From NCBI GenBank assembly GCA_902578545.1, contig CACHDI010000006.1, positions 1-64,000 on the forward strand: 64,000 nt of DNA, read 5' to 3'. The notes under the pieces were generated by a model that made no database searches, was not told where the DNA came from, and saw only the letters and a list, made by a program, of their open reading frames with translations. This document shows, one piece after another, positions 1 through 8,992 of the stretch. A program made the position numbers and the translations under genes. The stretch comes from an uncultured Alphaproteobacteria bacterium (GTDB lineage: Bacteria > Pseudomonadota > Alphaproteobacteria > Rhodobacterales > Rhodobacteraceae). The first letter of the stretch is position 1, and every line of letters begins with the position of its first letter.

Positions 1-876
1 TCTGCTGGAATTATTTCAGCAAGAGGTAGAGATTTACAGGGACCATATGATGATTTTATACAAACAGATGCTGCAATTAATAGGGGAAATTCAGGTGGAC
101 CTTTATTTAATACTGATGGAAAAGTTATAGGTGTAAATACAGCAATATTATCACCAAATGGCGGATCTATAGGCATCGGATTTTCTATGTCATCTGTAGT
201 TGTCAAAAAAGTGGTAAACCAATTACGTGATTTTGGTGAGACACGTAGAGGTTGGTTAGGCGTTAGAATTCAGAATTTAAATTCTGAAGTAGCTGAAGCT
301 TTAGGGTTAGAGAGTACAGATGGTGCTCTTGTTACAGACGTACCAGATGGTCCTGCAAAAGAAGCTGGCATTAAGTCAGGAGACGTTATAATAGAATTTG
401 ATGGAGTTACTATTAATGATAGTAGTTCATTAGTTAAAGTTGTTGGAGATAGTGATGTAGGTAAAGATGTTAGTGTTTTAATTTGGAGAGATGGTAATAA
501 AAAGAAAGTTACTGTAACATTAGGAAGGCTAGAAACGGTACAAATCTCAGATGAGAGAAATCAAAGGCGAACTAATAAAGTCAACCAATATGCTGGTATG
601 AGTTTTACTGATTTAAATGATGAAATTAGAAAACGTTTTGATTTATCTGAAGATACTATTGGAGTAGTGGTCATAGGAATAAACGATGACTCACCTGCTG
701 CTGCAAGAGGAATATTAGCTGGAGATATTATTCAAAAAGTTGATCAAGTAGATATTCAGAATTCAACTCAAATATTAAAATTGATTGAAGAAGCTAAAAA
801 TAAAAATAAAAGTTCAATCCTTTTTCTTATTAAGAGGGGATCAAATGTAAGATTTATTGCTATACCAGTTGAATAA
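1..876 (+). CDS. HtrA/DegP-family periplasmic serine protease, 5' end cut off by the window
   Basis: The frame is open from base 1, so this is the C-terminal 291 residues of a longer protein; the ATG at 187 is internal. The catalytic serine motif GNSGG (Ser at visible residue 31) closes a trypsin-like domain. Two PDZ domains follow, at about residues 75-165 and 190-285, the second containing a [14 protein letters not shown] segment. This is the classic HtrA/DegP/DegQ layout of an envelope protease-chaperone that degrades misfolded exported proteins. The His and Asp of the triad and the signal peptide lie outside the window, so DegP, DegQ and MucD cannot be told apart. Confidence 0.9.
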   Translation, partial: SAGIISARGRDLQGPYDDFIQTDAAINRGNSGGPLFNTDGKVIGVNTAILSPNGGSIGIGFSMSSVVVKKVVNQLRDFGETRRGWLGVRIQNLNSEVAEALGLESTDGALVTDVPDGPAKEAGIKSGDVIIEFDGVTINDSSSLVKVVGDSDVGKDVSVLIWRDGNKKKVTVTLGRLETVQISDERNQRRTNKVNQYAGMSFTDLNDEIRKRFDLSEDTIGVVVIGINDDSPAAARGILAGDIIQKVDQVDIQNSTQILKLIEEAKNKNKSSILFLIKRGSNVRFIAIPVE

Positions 877-896
877 ATTTATAAATCTAGTATTAG

Positions 897-1286
<390 letters not shown>

Positions 1287-1305
1287 ATTAATTTAATTAG
1301 TCAAA

Positions 1306-2565
1306 TTAGTTAGTATATTTTTTTGCTATGTCCTTTCTGTGGAATTCATTCTCCCAGTTTATTTTATTTACCGCTTCATAAGTTTTCTTTCTAGCCTCAT
1401 TTAAATTTGAAGATCTTGAAGTTATGCTTAAAACTCTTCCTCCATTAGTGACAATATTTTCATCTATACATTTTGTTCCAGAGTGAAATATTTCTATATC
1501 TGTAGAATTATTAAATTTCTCTACACCCTTTATTTTAAAACCAGTTTCATATTTGTTTGGGTACCCACCTGAAGCCATTACAACAGTAACACCAAAATCG
1601 TCAGCGTAATTAATTTTTATTTTACTGAATTCATTTGTAGAGCAATAAAATAAAGCATCTAATAGTTGCGCACCAAGTCTAATTGCAATTACTTGGCATT
1701 CTGGGTCTCCTAATCTTACGTTGTATTCTATAAGTTTAGGTCCTTTATGAGTGATCATCAAACCAGCATAGAGAATTCCGGAAAAAGGTGTTCCCCTTTC
1801 ATCCATTTCTATTAAAGTTGGAGTGACAATTTTATCTAAAATTTCTTTCTCTACTTCTGGTGATATATTTAAAGCAGGAGAAAAAGCACCCATTCCACCA
1901 GTGTTTGCACCTAGATCTTCGTCATAGATCTTTTTATAATCTTGAGCACTTCCTAATAATTTAAAATTTTTCCCATTGCAAATCACAAATAAACTAGCCT
2001 CATTTCCAACCAGAAACTCTTCGATTAATAAGGTGATTTTTTTGTTTTGTTTAAGGTATATATTTTTAATTATTTCAATAGCCTCGGATTTTTTGTTTAA
2101 GATGAATACTCCTTTACCAGCTGCCAGACCATCCAGTTTTATAACAAATGGTGGTACGAATTTTTCAATAAAATTAAGGGCATCTTTTTTTGAAGATGCT
2201 AAAATATAATTAGCAGTAGGTATGTTTTTAATATCACATATTGATTTTGTGAAACTTTTTGATGACTCTAAAAAAGCTGCCTCCTTAGTTGGTCCGAAGC
2301 TAAGTATATTATTTTTATTTAGACTATTTATTAACCCGTTAGCCAATGGAGCCTCAGGACCTACAACGACAAAATCTATTTTGTTTAACTTGCAGTAAGA
2401 AATTATAAGATCATTATCAAGAATATTTAAATCCTTACAAATAGCTAGTTTTTCGATACCAGCATTACCTGGGATACAATGAATTTCTTGGCATTTGGGA
2501 TTCTGAGAAAAAGCCCAAACTAATGAATGTTCTCGTCCGCCACTTCCTATGACAAGTATTTTCAA
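1306..2565 (-). CDS. purD: phosphoribosylamine--glycine ligase
   Basis: The 419-residue protein is the normal length for GARS. It starts with a GSGGREHSL nucleotide-binding loop and has an ATP-grasp core (KLDGLAAGKGV near residue 145) and the NVRLGDPECQ signature. It joins glycine to 5-phosphoribosylamine in purine synthesis in the cytoplasm. It is transcribed divergently from xseA across an 80-bp gap, an arrangement common in alphaproteobacteria. Confidence 0.97.
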   Translation of the reverse strand: MKILVIGSGGREHSLVWAFSQNPKCQEIHCIPGNAGIEKLAICKDLNILDNDLIISYCKLNKIDFVVVGPEAPLANGLINSLNKNNILSFGPTKEAAFLESSKSFTKSICDIKNIPTANYILASSKKDALNFIEKFVPPFVIKLDGLAAGKGVFILNKKSEAIEIIKNIYLKQNKKITLLIEEFLVGNEASLFVICNGKNFKLLGSAQDYKKIYDEDLGANTGGMGAFSPALNISPEVEKEILDKIVTPTLIEMDERGTPFSGILYAGLMITHKGPKLIEYNVRLGDPECQVIAIRLGAQLLDALFYCSTNEFSKIKINYADDFGVTVVMASGGYPNKYETGFKIKGVEKFNNSTDIEIFHSGTKCIDENIVTNGGRVLSITSRSSNLNEARKKTYEAVNKINWENEFHRKDIAKKYTN

Positions 2566-2645
2566 TTTTAGCCTATTAAATTTTTGTTATTAGAATCGGA
2601 TTTATTAGTTTACATATATTAATCATTATTATGGGAAATTAAAAA

Positions 2646-4001
2646 TTGATAAATAATTTAACAAATTTAAAGGAGTTTTCTGTATCTGAAATTTCTTTAT
2701 CCATAAAAAAACATATTGAAAATGAGTTTACTTTAGTCAAAGTAATTGGTGAATTAGGTAGGATATCAAAACCTTCTTCTGGACATATCTATTTTGATAT
2801 GAAAGACGAAAGATCTAGTTTATCTTGTGTTGTTTGGCGTAATACTTTGAAAGATCAAGAAGAGTTTTTGGAAGAAGGCTCCGAGGTTATTGCATTAGGA
2901 AGAATAACTACCTTTTCTGGTCAAAGTCGATATCAACTTGTAGTTCAAGATGTTTTCCCTTCTGGTGCAGGAAGTTTAATGGCGTTGTTTCAAAAAAGAA
3001 AACAAACATTTTTAAATGAAGGTTTATTTGATCAATCTAGGAAAAAACCCATTCCATTTTTGCCAGAGGTAATAGGGGTTATAACTTCAGAAAGTGGGGC
3101 AGTATTTCAAGATATACTTCATCGATTAAAAGAACGTTTTCCGAGAACAGTAATATTATGGTCGGTTCCTGTACAAGGTGAAGAAAGTGCAAGAAGAGTA
3201 GCTGAAGCTATTGTTGGATTTAATTCATTTGAATTTCAGAAACAATACAAAAGACCTGATTTATTAATAGTTGCCAGGGGAGGTGGTTCTTTAGAAGATT
3301 TATGGGGATTTAATGAAGAAATAGTAATTAGGGCTGTAGCTAACAGTAAAATACCAATAATTTCAGCGATTGGGCATGAAACAGATACCACGCTAATTGA
3401 TTATGTAGCTGATAAGAGAGCTCCCACACCAACTGCTGCTGCAGAAATGGCAGTTCCTGAAAAAATACAATTATCAGAACAAATAAAAAACTTATGTCAA
3501 AGACTTGATCGATCTATTGATACTAAAATTGAATGGGAAAAACAAAAACTATCTTCATTTGCAAAAAGTATAAATAATGTAACACTCATTTTATCTGATT
3601 TTAATCAGCGCTTCGATATTTTAATGATAAAATTCCCAAATATTCTTCTTAGTTATTTACAAAGGAAAAGAGAAAATCTATTTAAGTTGAATCTGTCTAC
3701 GATTGAAAAAAATAGTTTATTAAAAGATATTAGATTTAGAAAAGATGGCTTAGTAAAGATAGAGAAATCAATAAATCTTTTATTTAAAAATGTTTTAGAT
3801 ACAAAAAAAAACTACTTAGACAATTTATATAAAATTTATAGTGCCTTAAGTTATAAAAGAACACTTGCAAGAGGATATTCGATTATTAGAGACAAAAAAA
3901 TGAATTTGGTAACTAGTAAAACTTCTGCTATTAAAGCTCATGAATTATCAATCGAATTTAGTGAAGATACAATTGAAGTTGAAGTAAAAAGTAACAAATA
4001 G
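2646..4001 (+). CDS. xseA: exodeoxyribonuclease VII large subunit
   Basis: The 451-residue protein carries an N-terminal OB-fold (about residues 8-105), the catalytic region with GVITSESGAV and ARGGGSLEDLWGFN motifs, and a coiled C-terminal half, as in XseA. It degrades single-stranded DNA together with XseB, which is not in this window. The start is a TTG at 2646; the N-terminal residues NLKEFSVSEIS align with where XseA proteins normally begin. Confidence 0.96.
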   Translation: MINNLTNLKEFSVSEISLSIKKHIENEFTLVKVIGELGRISKPSSGHIYFDMKDERSSLSCVVWRNTLKDQEEFLEEGSEVIALGRITTFSGQSRYQLVVQDVFPSGAGSLMALFQKRKQTFLNEGLFDQSRKKPIPFLPEVIGVITSESGAVFQDILHRLKERFPRTVILWSVPVQGEESARRVAEAIVGFNSFEFQKQYKRPDLLIVARGGGSLEDLWGFNEEIVIRAVANSKIPIISAIGHETDTTLIDYVADKRAPTPTAAAEMAVPEKIQLSEQIKNLCQRLDRSIDTKIEWEKQKLSSFAKSINNVTLILSDFNQRFDILMIKFPNILLSYLQRKRENLFKLNLSTIEKNSLLKDIRFRKDGLVKIEKSINLLFKNVLDTKKNYLDNLYKIYSALSYKRTLARGYSIIRDKKMNLVTSKTSAIKAHELSIEFSEDTIEVEVKSNK

Positions 4002-4056
4002 TTTTCTTATTATTATAAATTTTACAACTTCTCATAATTAATAAATAGGATACTTA

Positions 4057-5262
4057 ATGAAATTCTTTAGAAAATTAAAGGAAAAATTATTTTCTACATC
4101 ATCAAAATTCAACAATGGTTTAGAAGAGATTGTTGATAAACAAAAAGATGAAATTTTTAATCAAGATAATAATGAGAATGAAGATTCCAATAATCACATT
4201 TCATCAAATATGAAAGAAGACTTAAGGGAACAAAAAAAAGAAATAGAAACAGCAAGCATTAAGGATGAAAAAAGAAATAAAGTTACTGAAAAGCAGCCGT
4301 CTTTTTTTGAAAAAAATAAGAAAACTAATATTGAATTAGATGAAAAACAAAAAGAGACACAAGAAAAAAAACCTAGTTTCTTCAAAAAAATAATTAAATC
4401 TGTAGAAAAAGTAACAAAAAGAAGGAAGTTAGATGACACTATGTTAACTGAGATTGAAGACCTTTTGATCTCTTCTGATCTTGGTGTGGCTACATCCTCC
4501 TTTATAGTTGAAAAAATAAAAAAAGAAAATTTTTCAAAGGAACTAGATATTACTCAATTAAAAAAACTAATCAGTAGTGCAATTTATGAAATTATGAATG
4601 CTCCAAAAACTATTACTGAGATTAAAAATGATCAGCTTAATATTTGGCTTTTCGTCGGCGTCAACGGTTCTGGGAAAACCACAACCATAGGTAAAATTGC
4701 AAAACAAGAAAAAGAAAATGGTAATAAGGTAATACTGGCTGCTGCTGATACTTTCAGAGCAGCTGCTGTTGAACAACTTTCAATTTGGAGTGAACGTGCT
4801 GGGATTCCTATGATAAAGGGTGAGGAAAAGAGTGATCCTGCCTCAGTTGTTTATAAAGCAATAGAAGAATCAAAGAAAGGTAAATATGACCTACTTCTAA
4901 TTGATACAGCTGGAAGACTTCAAAATAAAACAGATTTAATGGAAGAACTTGAAAAAATTATTAGAGTAATAAAAAAGCAAGATCCAACTGCACCTCACAA
5001 TTGTATTATTGTGCTAGATGCTACATCTGGTCAGAATGTAAATTCTCAAGTGGAAATATTCTCAAAAACTGCAGGTTTAACTGGGATTGTTATGACTAAA
5101 TTAGATGGAACAGCAAGGGGTGGAGTATTAGTAAGTGTTACAAATAAGTTCAACTTACCTATATATAGAATTGGTTTAGGTGAAAAAATTGATGATTTGG
5201 AAATTTTTGATCCTAAACTCTTTTCAAAGGTTATTGTTGGTTTGGACAATGATACTATTTAA
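4057..5262 (+). CDS. ftsY: signal recognition particle receptor FtsY
   Basis: The protein has 401 residues. An acidic, lysine- and glutamate-rich A region (1-115) is followed by the N domain and a G domain with P-loop GVNGSGKTTT (201-210), the DTAGR motif and TKLDGTARGG. It docks SRP-ribosome complexes at the inner membrane for cotranslational insertion, which matters here because many membrane proteins (photosystem, Ccm) are encoded nearby. A 63-bp gap separates it from yciB. Confidence 0.97.
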   Translation: MKFFRKLKEKLFSTSSKFNNGLEEIVDKQKDEIFNQDNNENEDSNNHISSNMKEDLREQKKEIETASIKDEKRNKVTEKQPSFFEKNKKTNIELDEKQKETQEKKPSFFKKIIKSVEKVTKRRKLDDTMLTEIEDLLISSDLGVATSSFIVEKIKKENFSKELDITQLKKLISSAIYEIMNAPKTITEIKNDQLNIWLFVGVNGSGKTTTIGKIAKQEKENGNKVILAAADTFRAAAVEQLSIWSERAGIPMIKGEEKSDPASVVYKAIEESKKGKYDLLLIDTAGRLQNKTDLMEELEKIIRVIKKQDPTAPHNCIIVLDATSGQNVNSQVEIFSKTAGLTGIVMTKLDGTARGGVLVSVTNKFNLPIYRIGLGEKIDDLEIFDPKLFSKVIVGLDNDTI

Positions 5263-5325
5263 CTAAAGTAAATTTCAGCATAAAAATTATGTTGATTTTA
5301 TTATATAACATAGGAGTACTGCACA

Positions 5326-5946
5326 GTGAATGAAGATAATAAGGAAAGACCTTTTTCAAAATTAGTTTTAGAAATTGGTCCACTAATTATATTTTTTGTG
5401 TGTTACTATAAAGCACCAATACCTGAAAATATAGTAAATGATATAGATGCAGCAAATCTGTTTAAGATAATATTTGCAACTAAAATATTTGTTCCAGCAA
5501 TTTTAATTGCTTTATTTATTAGCTGGTTACAAACAAAAAAAATAGCAAAAATGCCTTTAATTACGGCCATTTTGGTTGTTGTATTTGGAGGATTAACAAT
5601 TTGGTTAAATAATCCTGTATTTATCAAAATGAAACCAACAATTATTTATCTGATTTTTTCTGCAGTGTTAGTTTACGGGTTAATAAATAAAAAAAATTAT
5701 ATAAAATATTTAATGGGTTCAGCAATACCAATGAATGAAGAAGGCTGGTTTCTTTTGAGTAAGAGATTTGCAGGGTTTTTTATTTTACTTGCTTTAACTA
5801 ATGAGATTATCTGGAGATTTTTTTCTCAAGACTTTTGGGTAAATTTTAAAACATTTGGTTTACCAATTCTCTTGATTATATTTATGGCAATGCAGTTTAA
5901 TTTATTCAATAAATATTCAAATAAAATAAATAAAGATTTAGATTAA
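5326..5946 (+). CDS. yciB: inner-membrane-spanning protein YciB / septation protein A (IspZ)
   Basis: The protein has 206 residues with several predicted membrane helices, the EIGPLIIFF segment near the start and the conserved NEIIWRFFSQDFWVNFK region at about residues 160-180. The start is a GTG at 5326 preceded by the Shine-Dalgarno TAGGAG at 5311-5316. YciB-family proteins are linked to cell envelope synthesis and septation. The ftsY-yciB-(ccmG) neighbourhood is frequent in alphaproteobacteria. Confidence 0.93.
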   Translation: MNEDNKERPFSKLVLEIGPLIIFFVCYYKAPIPENIVNDIDAANLFKIIFATKIFVPAILIALFISWLQTKKIAKMPLITAILVVVFGGLTIWLNNPVFIKMKPTIIYLIFSAVLVYGLINKKNYIKYLMGSAIPMNEEGWFLLSKRFAGFFILLALTNEIIWRFFSQDFWVNFKTFGLPILLIIFMAMQFNLFNKYSNKINKDLD

Positions 5947-5953
5947 TATTCGA

Positions 5954-6499
5954 TTATTGATTAATGAATTTATAAAATTTTGTTTTCATTATCTCTTTTG
6001 TAATTGGACCGGCATGTCTAAATAAAACCCTACCTTCTTGATCAATTGCGAATGTCTCAGGTACCCCATAAACACCCCACTCTATGGCATTTCTTCCTGA
6101 TTGATCTGTTCCAATTTTAAGAAATGGATTACCATACTCTTTTAAAAAGTTAAGGGCTGAATTTTTTTTATCTTTGTAGTTTACTCCATAAAGTTCAACG
6201 TTTTCTAATTCTGATAATCTTTCTAGTTGAGGATGTTCTACTCTACAAGGTGGGCACCAACTAGCCCAAAAATTAACTAACCTGATTTTATTGTCCTTTA
6301 TAGAATCTAAATCTTTTTTGCTTACTAAATCGTAATTTCCTAAGTTTTCAAGCACAAGAGGTGGGGGAGATTTGCCAATTAAAACAGATGGTAGGCTTTC
6401 CCTATCATATTTTTGTAATGCAACAAAAGCTATTAGGATTAATAAAAAAAAAATTAAAAGAGGAAAAAATTTAAAAAAATTGATTTTTTTATTTATCAT
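5954..6499 (-). CDS. ccmG: cytochrome c biogenesis thiol:disulfide oxidoreductase CcmG/DsbE
   Basis: The 181-residue protein is anchored by one N-terminal helix (about 9-28) and has a periplasmic thioredoxin fold with the WCPPC active site at Cys82/Cys85. It keeps apocytochrome c CXXCH cysteines reduced for heme ligation. It is the last gene of the minus-strand unit ccmA-B-C-D-G and overlaps the 3' end of ccmD by 11 bp. The YGVPETF cis-proline segment supports CcmG rather than a generic thioredoxin. Confidence 0.95.
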   Translation of the reverse strand: MINKKINFFKFFPLLIFFLLILIAFVALQKYDRESLPSVLIGKSPPPLVLENLGNYDLVSKKDLDSIKDNKIRLVNFWASWCPPCRVEHPQLERLSELENVELYGVNYKDKKNSALNFLKEYGNPFLKIGTDQSGRNAIEWGVYGVPETFAIDQEGRVLFRHAGPITKEIMKTKFYKFINQ

Positions 6500-6644
6500 T
6501 TAAATTATCAATATTTAAATTTTTGAGGTCTCTTTTTACTTTTTTTGCGTCTAAATAGGTAGATACAATTACAATAGCTACAAGAGAAAATGTTCCTACG
6601 TAAGAAATTAATATTTCAAAAGTATATTTGCCAAAATCCAACAT
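6489..6644 (-). CDS. ccmD: heme exporter protein CcmD (51 residues)
   Basis: This is a 51-codon gene between ccmC and ccmG. It starts at ATG 6644, where the ccmC stop and this start share one base (TAATG). The product begins MLDFGKYTFEILISYVG, has a single membrane helix (about 9-30) and a basic tail with YLDAKKVKRDL, which is the CcmD pattern. CcmD helps release holo-CcmE from the CcmABC complex. The position, size, helix and conserved tyrosine support the call. Confidence 0.9.
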   Translation of the reverse strand: MLDFGKYTFEILISYVGTFSLVAIVIVSTYLDAKKVKRDLKNLNIDNLNDK

Positions 6645-7384
6645 TAACCATCCCTAGCATTTAATAAAATATTAATTTTTCTTTTTTGTATTTCTGTCTT
6701 TATTCTTATTAATAACAAAGTCAAAAACAACAATACAAATCCTATAATGCATATAATAAGAGGAAAATAAAATACATTATCAATATTTTCCTCTTTATCT
6801 AATGATAAGGATGGTCCCTGATGAAGACCTTGATCCCAAAAAAACACAGCATATCTAGAAAGAAGTGCGAAAATAGAACCAACTATACATAGCCAAGATG
6901 ATAAGTCTCCTATTTTGTCACTGAACTTCATAGTCTGCCAAATTGACAAATATCCAAGATAAAACATTAATAAAATTGCAAAGGAAGTTAGTCTTGGATC
7001 CCAAGCCCAATATGTACCCCAAATTGGCTTTCCCCAAATTGCTCCAGTTAATACGGCTGACAAAGTCATAATTAGGCCAATTAATGCTGCTGATTTTGCA
7101 GCTATTAAACTAACATGGTGCCTTCTTATTAACCAAATAATTGATGCTAAAAGCATCATGAAGTATATATTAATTGCTAGAAAAGCAGTTGGTACATGTA
7201 CAAAAATGATTTTTACTGATGATCCTTGCCTGTAATCCTCTGGTGTAAAAAATAGGCCCCATACTAGACCTAAAGATAAGGTTATAATTGTTAATATCAA
7301 AAAAAAAGGTATTATTTTATTTGCTATACTTAAAAAATTATTTGGATTTGCAAACTCCCATATGTTTTTTCTAAATTTGATCAT
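6644..7384 (-). CDS. ccmC: heme exporter/heme handling protein CcmC
   Basis: The 246-residue protein has six predicted helices, the tryptophan-rich WGTYWAWDPRLTS motif at about residues 122-134 and periplasmic histidines (His63 in VHVP, and His near DQGLHQGP) that hold heme for transfer to CcmE. It lies 8 bp after ccmB and overlaps ccmD by one base. Length and motif are standard for the family. Confidence 0.97.
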   Translation of the reverse strand: MIKFRKNIWEFANPNNFLSIANKIIPFFLILTIITLSLGLVWGLFFTPEDYRQGSSVKIIFVHVPTAFLAINIYFMMLLASIIWLIRRHHVSLIAAKSAALIGLIMTLSAVLTGAIWGKPIWGTYWAWDPRLTSFAILLMFYLGYLSIWQTMKFSDKIGDLSSWLCIVGSIFALLSRYAVFFWDQGLHQGPSLSLDKEENIDNVFYFPLIICIIGFVLLFLTLLLIRIKTEIQKRKINILLNARDG

Positions 7385-7392
7385 TGGTTATC

Positions 7393-8055
7393 TCATGTGT
7401 AATGAATTTTAATTATTAGTGAAGTGATAAAAGGGGTAATTGCAATACATATCAATGATAAAGCAAAAAGAATTAAATGTGCCATTATGTCGTAGGTTGA
7501 ATTTGTTATTAAGAGAGATATTTTCATTCCAAATATAATAATAGGAAGAAAAGTAGGAAGTATAAAAATTGAAATTAATAAATTCCCTCCTTTTTCACCT
7601 AAAGTCAAAGCAGCTCCGATTGTTGAAATGAAGCTTAAAGCGGGTGTAGATAATAGCATTACAAAACAAATTAATATAGAATGGTATATTGTGATACCTA
7701 GAGGAAAACTGATTAAAGGTATTAAGGTTATAATAGGTAAATTGGTTGTTATCCAATGAACAATTGATTTAATAAAGATAATTGTTTCTATTGACGTATT
7801 TGATAAGATATATAAGTCAAGAGTACCATCATCAAAATCCTCCTGAAACATTGTTTTAATTGAAAGTAGAGAAGAAAGAGAAATGGCAATCCAAATTATT
7901 GCTAATAAAGTTTTTTCGGAACTTTCTCCAATTTGACCAAATCCAATACCAACTATTAAAATTAAAATAATAAAAAAACTTGTTGAAAGTAATATGCCTT
8001 TATTTGCTAATGCAAAAAGTAACTCATATTTTAAAAGGTGAAAACTCAATTTCAT
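7393..8055 (-). CDS. ccmB: heme exporter permease CcmB
   Basis: The 220-residue protein has six predicted helices and the MFQEDFDDGTLD segment (about residues 69-80) characteristic of CcmB. It is the membrane partner of the CcmA ATPase in the complex that frees heme-loaded CcmE during cytochrome c maturation. It begins 4 bp after ccmA. Confidence 0.95.
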   Translation of the reverse strand: MKLSFHLLKYELLFALANKGILLSTSFFIILILIVGIGFGQIGESSEKTLLAIIWIAISLSSLLSIKTMFQEDFDDGTLDLYILSNTSIETIIFIKSIVHWITTNLPIITLIPLISFPLGITIYHSILICFVMLLSTPALSFISTIGAALTLGEKGGNLLISIFILPTFLPIIIFGMKISLLITNSTYDIMAHLILFALSLICIAITPFITSLIIKIHYT

Positions 8056-8059
8056 AGGA

Positions 8060-8695
8060 TTAAATGAAAGGATCTCTTTCGCGGTTCTTTGGTGGATTTA
8101 AGGTCAAAATTATATCTTGATTATTCGACGAAATGAAGGCTTCATGAGACGCCACTATTGCTATACCTCCTTTTTTTTGGTGATCTTTTAAATAATTTTT
8201 TAATCTACTTACATTTTCAATATCTAACGAAGTTGTAGGTTCATCTAAAAGCAAAACTTTCTTATTATCTATTGATAATCTTGATAAACCTACTCTTCTT
8301 TTTTGACCTTCGGAGCATTCATAAATTCTTCTATTAAGAATTCTTTTCAAATTAAATGAGTCCGCCTCAAAGTTATATTTTTTTTCTGAGATACCTTCCC
8401 AGAAATCAATTTGCTGTTTTACTGTTAGATAGTTCTTCAGAGAATTACTATGTCCTATGTAAAAAAAATTATTATAAATTATATCGTTCCTATTTGTTAT
8501 ATCTTCATTGTTTAAACTGATTTTACCAGTCCATACTTTAATAAAGCCTGCTAATAATCTGAGGAGTGTTGATTTGCCTGAACCATTAGGTCCTTTAATA
8601 AAGCAAACATCACCGGATTTAATTTTAAAACTTAGATCTGAAAAAATCAATTTTCCATCTCTTTTGCATGATAATGAGGATCCTATTAAATTCAT
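8060..8695 (-). CDS. ccmA: heme ABC exporter ATP-binding protein CcmA
   Basis: The 211-residue ABC ATPase has Walker A GPNGSGKST near residue 36, a signature region around SEGQKRRVGLSRL and Walker B KVLLLDEPTTSLD. Being first in the ccmABCDG unit identifies it as CcmA rather than another ABC protein. It powers release of holo-CcmE. Confidence 0.95.
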   Translation of the reverse strand: MNLIGSSLSCKRDGKLIFSDLSFKIKSGDVCFIKGPNGSGKSTLLRLLAGFIKVWTGKISLNNEDITNRNDIIYNNFFYIGHSNSLKNYLTVKQQIDFWEGISEKKYNFEADSFNLKRILNRRIYECSEGQKRRVGLSRLSIDNKKVLLLDEPTTSLDIENVSRLKNYLKDHQKKGGIAIVASHEAFISSNNQDIILTLNPPKNRERDPFI

Positions 8696-8992
8696 TTTTT
8701 TAATTTCATATTTACAGAAAACAAAATTTTTGATCTGAGATATTTTTCTATTTTATATACATAGTAATCAATTTTTTGAAATAATTAATATTAAAATATG
8801 TGTCATAAAATTTTTGAGGAAATTTATTCTCTGAAATTAAAAAATTCTTTTTATTTACATTTAATATATGATAAATAAATTTTGTATCCATTTACTTGTA
8901 TTTAAATCAATATTTAAAATAAGTTTATTACTTGAAAGCTTATGATTGTAAGTATAAATAGAATTACTTTAATTTTATAATGGGACAATAAA
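8696..8992. other. AT-rich divergent intergenic region between ccmA and acnB
   Basis: These 297 bp hold the start-proximal DNA of two divergent units, ccmABCDG (minus) and acnB (plus). I see no open frame with a ribosome binding site, no RNA gene and no palindrome of note. The base composition is close to pure A/T runs, so promoter boxes cannot be picked with confidence. Confidence 0.6.
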